A DNA stretch of 64,000 bases from Monocercomonoides exilis (Eukaryota > Preaxostyla > Oxymonadida > Polymastigidae), in the NCBI GenBank assembly GCA_001643675.2, contig LSRY02000010.1, positions 1,621,001-1,685,000 on the forward strand, in the 5' to 3' direction. The notes beneath the pieces are model-generated. The model saw nothing but the letters and a program-made list of their open reading frames with translations. It had not been told where the DNA came from and ran no database searches. Shown piece after piece: positions 1 to 18,200 of this stretch (position 1 is its first letter; each line of letters starts with the position of its first letter). The position numbers and the translations under genes were made by a program.

Positions 1-1
1 C

Positions 2-136
2 CATCTGCGCAGCCGGCTTCTGCGCAGGTGTTGTGGAGAAGCAGAGATTGAGATGTTGCTGTGTGTTTTGCATCACAGCTTCACGAAAGCAGGCGAAGGG
101 ATTGGAATTGCGAGATGTGTGGCTTCGTTGCTGTAG
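2..136 (+). CDS. possible 3' end of an upstream gene (partial)
   Basis: From base 2 a frame stays open for 44 codons and stops at TAG (134-136). The stretch is more GC-rich than the non-coding DNA of this window, as the coding regions are, and the translation is ordinary in composition (it includes GEGIGIARCVASLL near the end). It could be the C-terminus of a gene lying mostly outside the window, or 5' leader of the next gene. No family is recognised. Confidence 0.25.
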   Translation, partial: HLRSRLLRRCCGEAEIEMLLCVLHHSFTKAGEGIGIARCVASLL

Positions 137-266
137 AATGGGAGGAGGAGGTTGGAAGGATGGGACGAGAGGTTTGATGGAGAAGAGGGGAGGAGAGTGA
201 AGAAGGAGATGAGGAGGAGAAAGAGAAGGGAGGAAATGAAGGAAAAGAAAGAGAAGAAAGAAAAAG

Positions 267-1985
267 ATGTTGATGGATGAATCAGATAGAAATTATGATG
301 AAAAAGTTGAAGAAGCAAATGAGCAGACAAAAGAAGGAAGAAGAGAAGAAGGAGAAGAACAAAGAGAAGAAAACGAAGAAGATGATGAAACAGAATCAGA
401 TTCTTATGCCTTCACCCAAATGAACCGCACACTTGTGTTCCAGTCAGATGCACAGATTGAGCGAGAGCGTCTGAAGATCAGCCAGCGGAAAGCGGAAGAA
501 GAGGAGCAAGAAAGAGACAATCTGCTGTCTCTTCTGCAGGAAGAGGACAATGAGGCGATGTTAGACACACTCGAAGCATCGTTCCCTCATCTGCCGCGGC
601 TGTACTGGCGAGCAGACATCTTCACGTTCCTCACAAACCGAATGGCGATGATACAGCCGTCTCAGCTGCAGTCGCTGGCGGCTTCGCTGGCAGAGGTTGA
701 GTCCCTCACAGCTGCTCTTTCTGCGGCCTCTTCTTCTCTCCAATCGCTCGCCAGTGGAGCAGCAGGCAGAGGGAATGATGATGTGCAGAGAGAGGCGATC
801 GAGCAGCTGAAGAGAGAGAGGGAGAAACTGGTGAAGGAGCAGCAGGCGCTGCAGACGAAGATGCAGAAGACGCCGCTGGAGAAGCTGATGAAGCCGCTTC
901 CACTGCAGAACTGGCTTAGGTCTTCGCTCATTCTGAGGAAGCTGGCAGAGATTGTGAGGAAGCTGGCGATGCGGTTTGAGAAAGCTGGTTCGATGCAGAG
1001 CTTTGTTGACTCGCTGGTGAGGCATGTGGTGATGGAATTGCTGTCATCAGGGAAGTTTGTGGGGTGTTTGAAGGCGCATGCGAGGCAGACGAGGATGGGG
1101 TATTGGATGAAGAGGGAGATGAGCAAAGTGAATGGGAAGGACGAGGAAGGAGAGGAGTTTGGATGGGTTGATGATGAGGATGAAGAAGAGGTTGATAAAG
1201 AGGAGGAGGAGGAGGATGATGAAGAGAAAGCAGAGAAGGCGAGGAGAGAGAAAGAGAGGAAGGAAGAAGAGGAATGGGAAGAGGAAGAAATTGAGATTGA
1301 GGTGGAAGAAGAAGAAGCTACAGAAACAGAAGGAGGAGCAGAAGGAGCAGTGGAAGAAGTTAAAGATGAAAAGACAAAAGAAGGAGAAGGAGATGGAAAA
1401 GAAGGTGAAATAAAAGAAGGAGAAGCAAAAGAAAGAAAAGAAGGTGAAGAAGAAGAAAAAGAAAGCAAATTAGCATTGGACAAATCTCAGACAAATTCTG
1501 ATAAACCAAATGTGATGAAAGAAGGAGAAAAAGAAGGAGAAGCAGAAAAAGGAGAAGTCAAAGAGGGAGAAAAAGGAGAAAAAGAAGGAGAATCCACCGA
1601 TCACAATGCCTTAACAGTCAAGAGCTTAGCGCCAACAGATGCAGATGATGCAGATTTGTCAGTGATTTCGTCAGTTTCTGATCTTTCTGATGCAGAAAGT
1701 GAGATATCAGCTGAAGACAAGCAGCAGATGGAGATGCTGAAGGAGCTGGAGCAGCGATTGAGGGAGTTGAATGAGAAGAATGCGGCGATGCTGGAGGAGA
1801 AGAGGAAAGCGGAGGAAGAGATAGAGAAGGAGGTGGAGGTGGATGTGGATGGGGAGATGGAAGGAGAGAAAGAGAAAGAGGAAGAGGAAGAGGAAGGGAA
1901 GAAACAGAAAGAGAAAGAGAAGAAAGGGAAGAGCAAAAAGTTATCAAAAAGATTGTTCGGAGAAAGAAGAAGAATGCATCTTTGA
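267..1985 (+). CDS. acidic coiled-coil protein, unrecognised
   Basis: A 572-codon frame starting at ATG 267 (a second ATG is at 273) and ending at TGA. Residues 1-40 are Glu-rich. Residues 50-270 are a normal-complexity, mainly helical region with a long Leu/Ala/Glu coiled-coil pattern (for example QLKREREKLVKEQQALQTKM). The rest is Glu/Lys/Gly-rich low complexity, with another helical patch near 480-515. I recognise no family. The helical middle looks like a real domain; the acidic tail is probably disordered. The frame overlaps the next one by a few bases, and the two may be one protein joined by an intron or split by an indel in the purine-rich tract. Confidence 0.6.
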   Translation: MLMDESDRNYDEKVEEANEQTKEGRREEGEEQREENEEDDETESDSYAFTQMNRTLVFQSDAQIERERLKISQRKAEEEEQERDNLLSLLQEEDNEAMLDTLEASFPHLPRLYWRADIFTFLTNRMAMIQPSQLQSLAASLAEVESLTAALSAASSSLQSLASGAAGRGNDDVQREAIEQLKREREKLVKEQQALQTKMQKTPLEKLMKPLPLQNWLRSSLILRKLAEIVRKLAMRFEKAGSMQSFVDSLVRHVVMELLSSGKFVGCLKAHARQTRMGYWMKREMSKVNGKDEEGEEFGWVDDEDEEEVDKEEEEEDDEEKAEKARREKERKEEEEWEEEEIEIEVEEEEATETEGGAEGAVEEVKDEKTKEGEGDGKEGEIKEGEAKERKEGEEEEKESKLALDKSQTNSDKPNVMKEGEKEGEAEKGEVKEGEKGEKEGESTDHNALTVKSLAPTDADDADLSVISSVSDLSDAESEISAEDKQQMEMLKELEQRLRELNEKNAAMLEEKRKAEEEIEKEVEVDVDGEMEGEKEKEEEEEEGKKQKEKEKKGKSKKLSKRLFGERRRMHL

Positions 1986-2497
1986 GTGATAACATTGCAG
2001 AAGAAGGCAAAGAAAAAGAAGAAGAAGAGGAAGAAGAAGTTGATGGATGTGATGTTATTTTCACAGATGATTTCGATTTTGAGGGAGAATGTGAAAGAAG
2101 AGAAGTTTTATTTGAAAATTTCTTTGAAGAAGACAAGCCAGGAGAAGAAGAAGAAGAAGATGATGATGATGATATAGTTGTTGAGGATGAAGCCAATGAA
2201 GAAGAAGAAGACATAAGATTCAAACATAATGTTGAAGTTAGTGAAGTAGAAGAAGAAGTTGGCTCAACAGATGTTGCAAACGAAGCTGTTCTGTTTCTTG
2301 CTGTAGAGAAAGTGACAGCTTGTCCTTTGTGTCTGAAACGAGAAGAAGAAGAAGATAAAGAAGAGGGAGAGGAAGAAGAAGAAGAAGAAGAAGAAGAAGA
2401 AGAAGAAGAAGAAGAAGAAGAAGAAGAAGAAGAAGAAGAAGAAGAAGAAGGAGGAGGAGGAGGAGGAGGAGGAGGAGGAGGAGGAGGAGGAGAATAA
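1982..2497 (+). CDS. acidic frame continuing the preceding gene (exon 2 or frameshifted tail)
   Basis: This frame has no ATG at its start, yet it is open upstream through about 1925, reading a basic patch (KVIKKIVRRKKKNASLSDN) and then normal-complexity acidic sequence such as DVIFTDDFDFEGECERREVL and ACPLCLKREEEE. It ends in poly-Glu from (GAA)n and poly-Gly from (GGA)n, with TAA at 2495. That composition suggests it belongs to the gene starting at 267, reached by splicing or by a one-base shift in the GA-rich stretch around 1860-1940. Repeat slippage in assembly is equally possible. Confidence 0.4.
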   Translation: MSDNIAEEGKEKEEEEEEEVDGCDVIFTDDFDFEGECERREVLFENFFEEDKPGEEEEEDDDDDIVVEDEANEEEEDIRFKHNVEVSEVEEEVGSTDVANEAVLFLAVEKVTACPLCLKREEEEDKEEGEEEEEEEEEEEEEEEEEEEEEEEEEEEGGGGGGGGGGGGGGE

Positions 2498-2600
2498 GAA
2501 GAAGAAAATGAAAAAGAAGATAAAGAAGAGGGAGAGGAAGAAGAAGAAGAAGAAGAAGATTTAAATGAGAAGAAGAAGAAGAAGAAGAAGAAGATGATGA
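2341..2600. repeat. (GAA)n and (GGA)n microsatellites with a duplicated flank
   Basis: About 70 bp of GAA triplets run into about 40 bp of GGA triplets (to 2492). A segment reading GATAAAGAAGAGGGAGAGG followed by GAA triplets occurs at about 2354 and again at about 2518, so the block was partly duplicated. The end of the acidic frame lies inside it. Confidence 0.85.
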
Positions 2601-4050
2601 TGATGGTAAATGGATAGACCGAATTGATTAATTGTTGAAAATTGAGAAGATGAGTGTCAATTTATGTCAACGGAAAAATTCAATCGAATTTTCTTCTTCA
2701 GGTTTTTGTCTTTTGGAAAATAATAGCCTCTGAACCTTTTTCACTTTCAGCTCAATCCACTTTCTTTCTTTCCAACAAAAAATTGGAAATATAGAGCAAT
2801 TCCTTTTTCATTCCGTCTCTTTTTTTCGCTTCCCTTATTTCACAAAAAAATCATCTTTCCTCAAAAACTTATTCTTCTCCAAAGCACAATGCAAGCCATC
2901 TTCGATTTATCTTTAATTTCATCAATCCTCATTTCATTTTTCTTCCTTGCTTTTCTTCTTCATCTTCAAAGTCATCCTATCCTTCTCTCTTTCAGCATCC
3001 TGAATGAAAAATAAAAATCACTTCAAAAAAATAACCACAGTAAACCTTCTAAGCATTTTTTCAAGCAATTTTCTGTTTTTTATTCACTAGTCAATGCTTG
3101 TTTTCCTTTACAAAAAAATTCATTATGCCTTCGATTTTCAAGTGTTTCATCGTCTGATACTCAGTTTTCACTTCCAATCTTCTTTATCATGTGAACTTTC
3201 TTTATGAATTTGTAGAATAAACTCAATATTCTTGCAGATTAATAAGATATTCCACTTTTTGCTTATTTTCGAAAAGTTCCACAGGATTCCCCGAAAAAAG
3301 AGCATTTACAGATAATAGGCAAATACAACAATATGCAAACCAATTAGCTATCATTGACTGCAAGTTTGTAATTGCAAAAAGACATTCCTCAGAATAAGTA
3401 TTTCTTGAATTATGGTTCATAATATTTTCTTTCTTTTGTGAAAAAAAGAAATACATAATTAATTATTTCAAAAAACAGCCATACATTTTTATTCACTAAA
3501 AATTTGTGTTTATTGACTCAAAAATTTGAGAGAGATAAGAAAAAGCCAATTGACGTGAAAATATTCCACTGACTGACGTAACCATCAATTTTTCAATCCG
3601 TCAACCAGGCTTAGTTTAGGGTTTTACCGAGCAAATTTTTGGTTAGGGTTAGCCCTAGAAGAGATTTTCAAAATGAAAATGATATAAATAGTGGGTAGGA
3701 TCACCTTGGTACCATGATCTACTCCACTTGCCTCATTCTTCACAATTTCAACTTTTTTTTTAAAGTTCTTTTCTTTTCTTTTCTTATCATTTCTTTGTTA
3801 TCTTTTTTTCTTTTCATCTTTTTTTCAAGAATTAATAAATGGTTGGACAATGAGATGCAAAAGTTCCATATATCAAAAGGAATTGAAAAAAGATTGTCAT
3901 GAAAAATTAACAAAAGACATTAATCTTTTCTGAAAAAAGTTATATAATTATATTCTTAATAATTATCGAAAAACGAAAACTTGTGAAATTCAAGTTAAGC
4001 ATTGACTTAAATGCTTAATGATAGGTTCATTTTCTGTATTTGCTTCTCAG
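2601..4050. other. non-coding stretch with telomere-like motifs and a hairpin
   Basis: AT-rich sequence with no convincing gene. 3611-3650 holds TTTAGGG and TTAGGGTTAG motifs like those near 37.4-37.6 kb. 3691-3727 is an imperfect inverted repeat (GTGGGTAGGATCA against TGATCTACTCCAC) able to form a hairpin of about 12 bp. A first exon of the helicase may lie near 3.85-3.93 kb, but I could not fix it. Confidence 0.5.
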
Positions 4051-9205
<5,155 letters not shown>

Positions 9206-9266
9206 GTTTGAAATGAGTTCATTGCAATCTTTTCTCCAAAATTATTTTTTATTTTCAATTTTAAAG

Positions 9267-12200
9267 AGAATAAAGAAAAGGACGAAACAGTTATTGCAGA
9301 TGTAGCTTTTATTGCTGAAGAAACTGAGTATGACCATTCACAAAAAAAGAAAAAGCATCAGCACATTTCTGATCCTTTGTGCGAAAGCAGTACAATCATT
9401 CATACACAAAAAAAGATAAAAAGAAAGGAAATTTACGAAGATTTTTCAAAGAGTAAACCATCAAAGCACTTATCGAAAAAAAAATCAAGCATCAGCAAGA
9501 GCAGCTTTGTTTCCGAAAATAAAGAATATCCGCAGGATCCTGCATCTGAGATGGAATTAGTAATTGATAGAGCTCTTCAAGATGAGGAAATGAGACAGAG
9601 AAAAGGAATAAAGGCAAAGGAAATGAGCCAACCTCAAAAGGATATTGAGGCAAATGTGGAGTCAAACGAAAACATTGGAGGGATAAGATCAAGTCCATTT
9701 TTAACCAATGTTCCATATTTAACACACTCTCAATATGCAAATGGAAAGCAGCAGAATCCTGCAATTCCATTCACTTCTTCGTTTTCTCATATATCTCCTT
9801 CTTCTTCTTCTTCTTCTTCCGCTTCTCCTTCATCTTCATCATCATCATCATCAAAACAGCAAATGAATCCTAAAAACATCCACATTGCAAATTCTTCCAC
9901 TGTTCCCGCGTCTTTTGCACAGCACCTCGACATTTCCTTTTTGAATTCTTCATTCACTCAGCATCCAGACATGGTTCCTGTTGAATCGACTCCTCCAACA
10001 ACGCTAAAGGCAACACGAACAGAGCGAGGCAGATCGCTCCTCAGACATCTGCCTCCACCGCCTTTGGCTTTGGCAACGTCATCTTCTTCTTCCTCTTCTT
10101 CTTCTTCCTCTTCTTCTCATTCACCTTCTTCTTCTTCTTCTTCCTCTCCATCGTCCTCGCTAATCCAACTGAACGAGGCATCTTCGAATGTGTTTCTGCC
10201 TTCGACTCCTTCGCCTTCTCGCTCGAAGCGCCGAAAGAGCTCGCTTCCTTCCACAAAGCCACCTTATCTCTCACCTCGTTCTCAAAGCCCTTTCGACTTC
10301 CCAGCAACCCCTGCTTCCTTTGCTGAATCTTTCAGGCAAAGCTTTGAAAATGCTAATTTTCCTATTTCTTCTTCTTCTTCAACTTCTCCTTCTTCTCCTT
10401 CTCCTTCTCCTTTGGATTCATTCACTTCGCATTCTGCTCGTTCGTCATCTCTTCCAAGGCTGTCACAGAACTCACAACGAAGAAGGTCGCAATCACCTCT
10501 TGTCTCATCTCTTTTGAGATCCATTTCCAATTCACCTTCTTTTTCTCGCTCTTCTTCTCCTCGTTCTTCTTCTTCTTCTTCTTCTTCTCATTCATTCAGT
10601 TCTCAACCTCTCCGCACACCAATCACTTCACCTTCTCATTCACCTTCTCATTCACCTTCTCATTCGCATTCACTCACAACATCATTTCAGCAGCCTCCGC
10701 TTTGCGCTTCAATCGTCCCGTCTCCGCCACACCACGAAAACGCTCTTTCTTCTCCGCATTTCGCTTCCACCTCGCTTTTTGACCACGTTTCGCACACTTT
10801 GCCTCCATTTGCGCTGCCAACGACGAAAAGAAATGAGAATTCTTTGGCTTTTCCTTCAACTCCATTGCAGCCGTCTTCTATTTTGCATCGGTCGGGTAAT
10901 GTATCTTCGTATGTTTTGTCTCCTTCGCCTCAAAAACAAGAGAAGGAAAACGTGAAGTCATTGAAAGGAAGAGGGAAGCAAAGTCAAAAGCCATCTGATG
11001 AAGCAAAAGTTGATAAATCAGAAAAGCAGGAGCATCAGCAGCATCACAATCATCATCATCATCATCATCACAGTTCTCATAATCGGAATGAGCATCTCAA
11101 TGGCAAGAGAAGTTTACCGAATAAGGAAAAGAGCAAAACAAAGCCTTTGAATGAAAAAAGTTCTTTTTCAACTATTTTGCCAAAAGATGAGCAATATTCG
11201 AGTTTTGAAAAGTATTCTTCTTTTCAGACAGATCAACAACTGCCTTCTGATTTGTATCTGCCTTCCATTTCTGGTTCTTCATCAAGTTCATTTCTTTCTT
11301 CTTCGTCGTCATCATCTTCTTCTTCACCTTCTTCTTCTTCTACTTCTTCCTCTTTTTCTTCTTCCATCTTTCCCTCTTCTTCTGCTTCTTCTGCTTCTTC
11401 TGCTTCAGATGCCAGCTCTTCTTCCCCACCCCCTTCACAAACAGAGGATGAACAAAGCATTTTGGAAGAAGCACAAATAATAAAGTCGTCTTTGTCTTTA
11501 CTCACTTCACCACATCGTCTTTCGCATCATCATCTTCATCATCAACATAATCAACATCATCATCCTCACAAACAAAGCAATCATCATCGTTCTTCTTCAA
11601 AGAATTCTTCTGAAAGTTCATCTTCTTCGGAAAAACCTCCGTCTTCTTCTTCTTCTTCTTCTTCAATATCAGCAATTCCAAAAGAACATCATAAACACAA
11701 AAATCAAAAGAAAGAGAAGCAACAAGATGTTCATCATAGAAAACATCATCATTCAGAACACACTCAACAACCTTCTTCTGCTTCTTCCTCTTCCTCTTCC
11801 TCTTCTTTCCCTTCTCCTCCTTCTTCCTCTTCCTCTTCCTCTTCCTCCACCTCATTAGAAACACAGCCACTTCAGTCAATTTCATCCATCCTGCCTTCCA
11901 TTCACACACCTTCTATTCAACCATCACCACAACAATCCACTTCATCTTCTGCTCCGCTCTTATCACGTCAAACACCTCATCCTTCTTCTCCATCAAGTTC
12001 TGTACAAAATGAAAGGAATAGCAAAAAATCGACTTCTTCACAGCCAAATGACGATTCGGTTCCTGTTTCCTTTTCGCGTCCTTCGCTTTTTGGACGACTC
12101 CAACCTGTCAAACAGAATGAAATGAATGCAAACGATCCTTCAGTGAAAAAAGCAGGCTTAACTGCTTCAGCTTCAATTCCTTCGAATGAGGTCGAGATGA

Positions 12201-15200
12201 AAAAAAGTGAATTATTATTAGTTTCGAAGCAAATGAATTCAAATTCTGAGAAAGAAGATGTCAAAACGGAAGGTTCAGCATTGTCTTTAACAAAAATTGA
12301 AACTCCTTCAAAACAAAAACAAGAAACTCCATTGAATAATAAACCTGTCCAAGATGCTGATTCTTTGCCTTCTCAAAACAGACCTCAGCTTTTATTCAAC
12401 AAAACAGTTCATCCAACTTCTTCTTCATCTTCCTCTTCTTCTTCTTCGAAAAACAAGGAACAAAGAAAAGATTCAGATATTAAAGAGAATTCATCAAATG
12501 CACCTTCAATACAATCTTCATCATCGTCTTTATATGAACCTATTTCTCCTCTTCCTTCTCCGCCTTCTGCTCCAGAATTTTCTGAAGATAGCAAACAAAA
12601 AGATCTTCAGAATGAAGAACTTGGAGCTGATGATGAAAAGGATGAAGGAGAAAGAAACAAGAAAGAGAAAGAGAAACGAGAAAGCGAAGCAAAAGAAGAA
12701 GATGATGAAGAAGATGAAGGTGATTCTACAAATAACAAAGAAGACAACACGCTGCTAGATGAAGACGACAGCTTGCTTTCTTTACCATCGCTGTCATCAA
12801 CAGATTCAGATGCAACTGAATTGGAAACTCCGCCTCAGCCATTTGAAAGCGAAGAAAAGGAATTTGAAGCAAAAGATTCAGAGAAATTGAATGAAGAGAA
12901 GTTACAGATAAGCAATGAAACCGGAAAATTCATTTCTGAAGGTGTTAAAAAAGAAGAAGAGCCACAAACAAAGGACAATGAAACTTCTTCTGTTTCACCG
13001 CCATCGCAACCTTCTGCTTCTGCTTCTTCGAATTTCCTTCCTGTTTCACTTGCTTCCAAATCAGATGGGGAAAAAATAACACAACTTCCATTTTCGCTTC
13101 CACTTTCACTTCCACTGCCTCCACCTCCGCCTCCGCCTCTGCTTTCTCCTTTGTCTTATCATTATCATTCTTCAACAAATTCACCATTTTCGCCAAGTGT
13201 CACGAAGAATAATGTATTTATTTCTTCTTCTCCTCATCATTCGGAACAATTACTGTCTTCATCTAATTCACCAAAGATTTCTTCTCAAAACACAGAAATT
13301 GATCACTTAAGTGAACCTTTCATCGCAAAGTCTCCTTCATCAAGCTCTTTTCCTTTATTTCCAGTTCCCTCTCCTCCCTCTCCTCCCTCTCATCCGTCTT
13401 CTCCTTTTACTCCACATTCTCCACCCACTTCTTCTCCTTCTCCTTCTTCTCCACCTCCAATCCCACCATTGGATGATGATTATGACGATGATGATGAAAA
13501 TGACAATTTCGAAGAAAATAGCAAAGAACCAAAGCCAACAAAAGAAGAACCTTACCAAAAAGAAAGCCCAAACAAAACGCCAATTCAAAAATCTGATCAA
13601 AACGCAACAATTTCTGGATTAACGAAGCAACAATCACAAAAGACACAATCGTTATTACCTTCATCTCCACCTCCACCTCGTGTTCCTGTTCATCACTTAA
13701 AGGCACATACACATAATCCTTCACCTCTACGTTCATCTTCATCTTCTACTACAACTTCTCCTTCTCCTTCTTCTTCTTCTTCAAATGCTCTTCAATCTCC
13801 TGCAAAGCATAGCATTTCCAATGATATTCCGCCACTTCCTCGGCAGATTGTGCAGCAGAACCGCTACATGAATGAGCTGCGTTCTTTGGCATCTTCTTCT
13901 TCTTCTCCTTCTTCCTCTTTCTCTTCATCGCCTTCCTCATCTCCCTCTTCTTCTTCTTCACCTCAGCACAATCCTTCATTGTGTGCTATTCTTCTGAGCA
14001 GAATTCGTGAAAGACATGAAAAACTGGATGGAAACACAAAAGAAGTCGAAAATGAAGAGAAGCAAAAAAGAAAGAGTGACATCGAAGCAGTTGATTCAGA
14101 ACAGCACATTGGCATTCCAACAAATCAAGTAATAAGCAAAGGAGAAGACAAATCGAACAAAAAGGAAGAGAATGAAGATAAAAATGAAAAGAAAAGCAGA
14201 ATGGAAGAAGATTCATTGGATCTTGCTTCACCTCCTCCTTTGCCATTTGAAGAGAATTCTGAAAGCTCAATAGCACTTTTATCTGATTCTGAAGAACTTG
14301 AGGAGCCACCATTGCCTCCAACTTCATTTACTCCTCCTTTGTCTTCACCTCCCTCTTTACCTCTTTCTCCTTCTCCTTCTCCTCCTCCATCATCTCTTGT
14401 TGCATTGCCAGAATCGCCTTTATCTCCTATTTTGCTTTCTCCACCTTTTCCTTATTCCTCGCAGCCATCGCAAACGGATTCATTGCATCAACATGCAATT
14501 GATTCTCTTTCTCCTAATGCTTCTCTTTTAACCCCTCCTCCTCTCACTCCTCCTTCTCCTCCTTCTTCTCCTTCTTCTCCTTCTCTTTCTTCTCCTCCTC
14601 ATTCTCCTCTTCCTCTTCCTCTTCCTCTTCCTCTTCCTCCTCCAATTCAATCTCCAGTTGATTCTTCTTCGCTCTTATCCACTCCACCATCTGTTCCATC
14701 AACTCCTACAGAGAGCAAAAATGAAGCAGAATTGCCTTCTTCATCACATGATTTGGACACTGCATTTCTTCAGTCACCGCCTTCAACTCCTCCTCTTTCT
14801 CCTCCTCTTTCTCCTTCTCATCAACAGTCAAATTCTCCTTCAAAATTGATGGCTCCTTCTTCTTTTGTATCAACTCCTCAAAATATGCCTTCTTCTGCTT
14901 CGCAATCTGCATCTCAACCGCATTCAATAAGCACTTCATCACAATCAGTTCTTCAGCATTTGTCAGAAGAACCTGATGACACAACCGAATCTGATGAAAT
15001 GTTAACTTCTCCTCCTTTTCCTCCTTCTCCTCCTTCTCCTCCTTCTCCTCATTCTCCTCATTCTCCTCATTCTCCTCCTTCTCCTTCTCCTCCTTCTCCA
15101 CTTCCTTCATTGTCTCCGTTGATATCTCCCAACCGCTTCACTCACACAACAGCTGATAAATCTGATGATGAGGACATTTCTGCTTTATCTCCAAGTGATT

Positions 15201-18200
15201 CAATGAACAATGAAATATCACATACAACTTTACCAAAAGCGAAAAATCGTTATGAACTTGATGACGACGATGATGCAAATGATGAAGAAGATGAACAAGA
15301 AAAAGAAGAAAGTGATTTGTCTGTGAAAAAAATTGAAAAAGAAGGACATGTTGAAAGCGATTCTGTTTTGATAGAGAATTCTTCAATAGAGCAATTTCCA
15401 TTGGAAGAGAAACAGGACTCAAATGAAGGTGATTCCAATGAATCTGATTTGAATGAAAATGAAGTTCTTTTGTTACATCAGCCAGAAGATAACCTTTTCA
15501 ACGATCAGCCATCTGATTTTGTTTTGACTGAAAGTGATGTTTTGAAGGAGAACGAAAGAAGGGGATACAGCAGCAGAGACGAGGAAGGATCAATTCATTC
15601 AGAGGGAAATGAAGAAGAGGGAGTGTTGAATGAAAAGGCAAATGAGAGAAAAGGCATTGAAAATAATGATGCAACTGAAGAGTCAAGAAACAATGACTCA
15701 ATGGAAAAAGAAAAGACAGGAGAAAATGAGGAAGAGAATCTGAATAATAATAAAGAAGCATCAATCAAACATGATGGATCATTAGAAAAAGAAGAAGAAG
15801 AAGCTGACAAAAAGCCAGTGGAAGATGCATTTAACGGTGAAACCGAAGCAAAAGAAATGAAAAAAAGAAAGTTTACAGAAGAACCAATCTTTAACCGGGA
15901 AGAGGATGAACGTCAAATTAAGTCAGAGCCATCAGAAGAAGCAACAACTGACAAGAAAGAAGAAAAAGATGTTGAAGTTGATGAACAAGATAATAAACAG
16001 AAATGCAAATTGTCAAAAGAAGATTCAGATGAGAAGGAAGATGTTGCCAGTATGCATTCAGCCAGTGACAATGAAAAGAAAAGTGAAAAAGATGAAGCTC
16101 AAAGTGAATTGTCGAATGAAAAGAATGTTGAAATTGAAGATGAGCAAGAAAATGAAAACACTTCAACAGCAGAAGTTGAAAGTGGAATGGAAAAGGAAGA
16201 TGAACTGATCAAAGATGAAAGAAAAGAATGTGAAGAAGAGAAAAAAGGCAGTATCACTGAAACAAGCTCAATTCTATCTGAAAAGGAAGAAACTTCTGAT
16301 TCTCCGTCGATTGCGGTACAAAATGAAGCATCAAATGATGAATTCAATGAAAAAAGCCAAATGTCAGAAGGGAGTGAATCGGAAGAAAAAGATAATGAGG
16401 ATGTTAATTGTGGTAAAGAAGATGATGAAAAAGAAGACATCGCTGAAGATAATGAAACAAAAGATACAATTATCACAAAAGAAGAAGTTTCTGTTGAAGA
16501 AGGGAGCAATGAAAGCGAAAATCATTCAGAAGGACAACTAGAAAGAGAAAAGGAAGGCACAGAAATTAAGCAGAATGATGAAAATGAGAAGGAAATTAAA
16601 CAAGACATTGAAGAAACTGGAAAAGATAAACAGAACAATGAAAAAGAAGGTGATGAAAGTTTGAAGGAAACTGAAGAAAATTGTAAAGAAGGAGAAAAAG
16701 ATGAGAAAGAAGAAGAAGATCACAGAGCAACGGATGAAGATGAACAAAGAATGGAAGATGAAAAGCATTCAAAATGTGATCATGACGAACAAGAACGAGA
16801 AGAAAAGGGTGAAAGTGAAAAAGAAGAAGAGATTGAAAAAGATATTGTAAGCAATGAAGAAGAAGAAAATGCAGAAAAAGCTTGCCATGAAGAAAAAAAT
16901 GATCAAATCAAAGAATTTATTGAAGCTGCACATGATAGTGAAGATAATCAAAAAGAGCAAGAGGAAGAAGCGAAAAATGAAAAAGAAAATGAACAAAACA
17001 ACAAGCTTGAAGATGATTCGAAAGAAGGAGGAGGAGAAGAAGAAAAGAGCGATATAAATATTCAACAGAAGGAAGGTTCAAAAGAAGAACTGGATGAAAA
17101 ACGATCAGAGAATGGCAAAGTTGCAGAAAGCGAAGCACAAATTGAAAATGAAGAGAAAACAGAAAGCTCTGATGAAAGCGAAGAAGGAGCAAATAATGAA
17201 GATAGAAAAGAAAGAGCATTTGATAACAGTGAAGCATCAACCAATGGGTTTGTTGATATGAAAGAGAAAGAATCGCAAAAAGACAACAATATTGACATTC
17301 CTGTGAGCCAAAGTAAAACCAATCTTGAAAATGATGGTAAAGCATATAGTGAAGATGAAGACTCGATTGAAAAAGAAGACAAATGTTCTGAGGAAGCTGA
17401 AATGGATGAAAAAGATGAAAGAAAGGAAATATCAGTTTTAGAAGATTCTCAAAAAAGTGACTCGATGGTTGAAGAAGATTCGAAAGAGAAGAAATATCAA
17501 GAGAATGATAATGTTAGTTCACAGGAACCAGAAATGGATGAATATGTTAAAGAAAATGGATTAAATAATGAAAAGGATGAAAACAGTGAAATAACAGTAG
17601 ATGAAAAGAAAGATAAAAAGGAGGATGAGGGAGATGAGGAAAGAAGTGAAAGAGATGAAAAAGAGAAAGAAAAAGATGATACAGAAAAGAGAGAGATGGA
17701 GAAAGGGGAAGGAAATGATGAAGATGATTATCAAAACGATGAAGAAGCAGATAAAAGGAAAGATTCTGAACGAGAAGACGAATCAGAAATTGAAAGCGAT
17801 ATGAAGAAATCAGCTGAAATGGAACAAGATCCTCAACATTTTGAAGAAACGAACAAAAACACTGGAAAAGTTAAAGATGCTTCAAACGAATCAGAAAAAG
17901 AAGATATTGATAGCCAAAATGATGTTAATGATGAACAGTCTTTGAAAGAAAAAAACGATCAATGTGGAGTTGAGCAGGCAATGGACTATCCGCAGAATCA
18001 AAGTGTTTCTGTCATTGAATCAGAAGAAGAGGAAACTGATTTAACTTCAGAAACTAATAAGGAAACTGAGAATGTTAATAATAACCATGCGAATAAGAAT
18101 TATTCAAAGGAAGAAGATATTGTTGAAGAACAAGAAATCAAACAAAATGATAATCTGAATGAAAATGATGAAGAAGACAACGAAACAACGAGGTCAGAAA

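Noticed and set aside
662-2223. Ser-rich minus-strand frames opposite the acidic gene
   Set aside because: Antisense of GAA/GAG-rich coding gives Ser/Phe/Leu-rich open frames automatically; they have no ordered segments.
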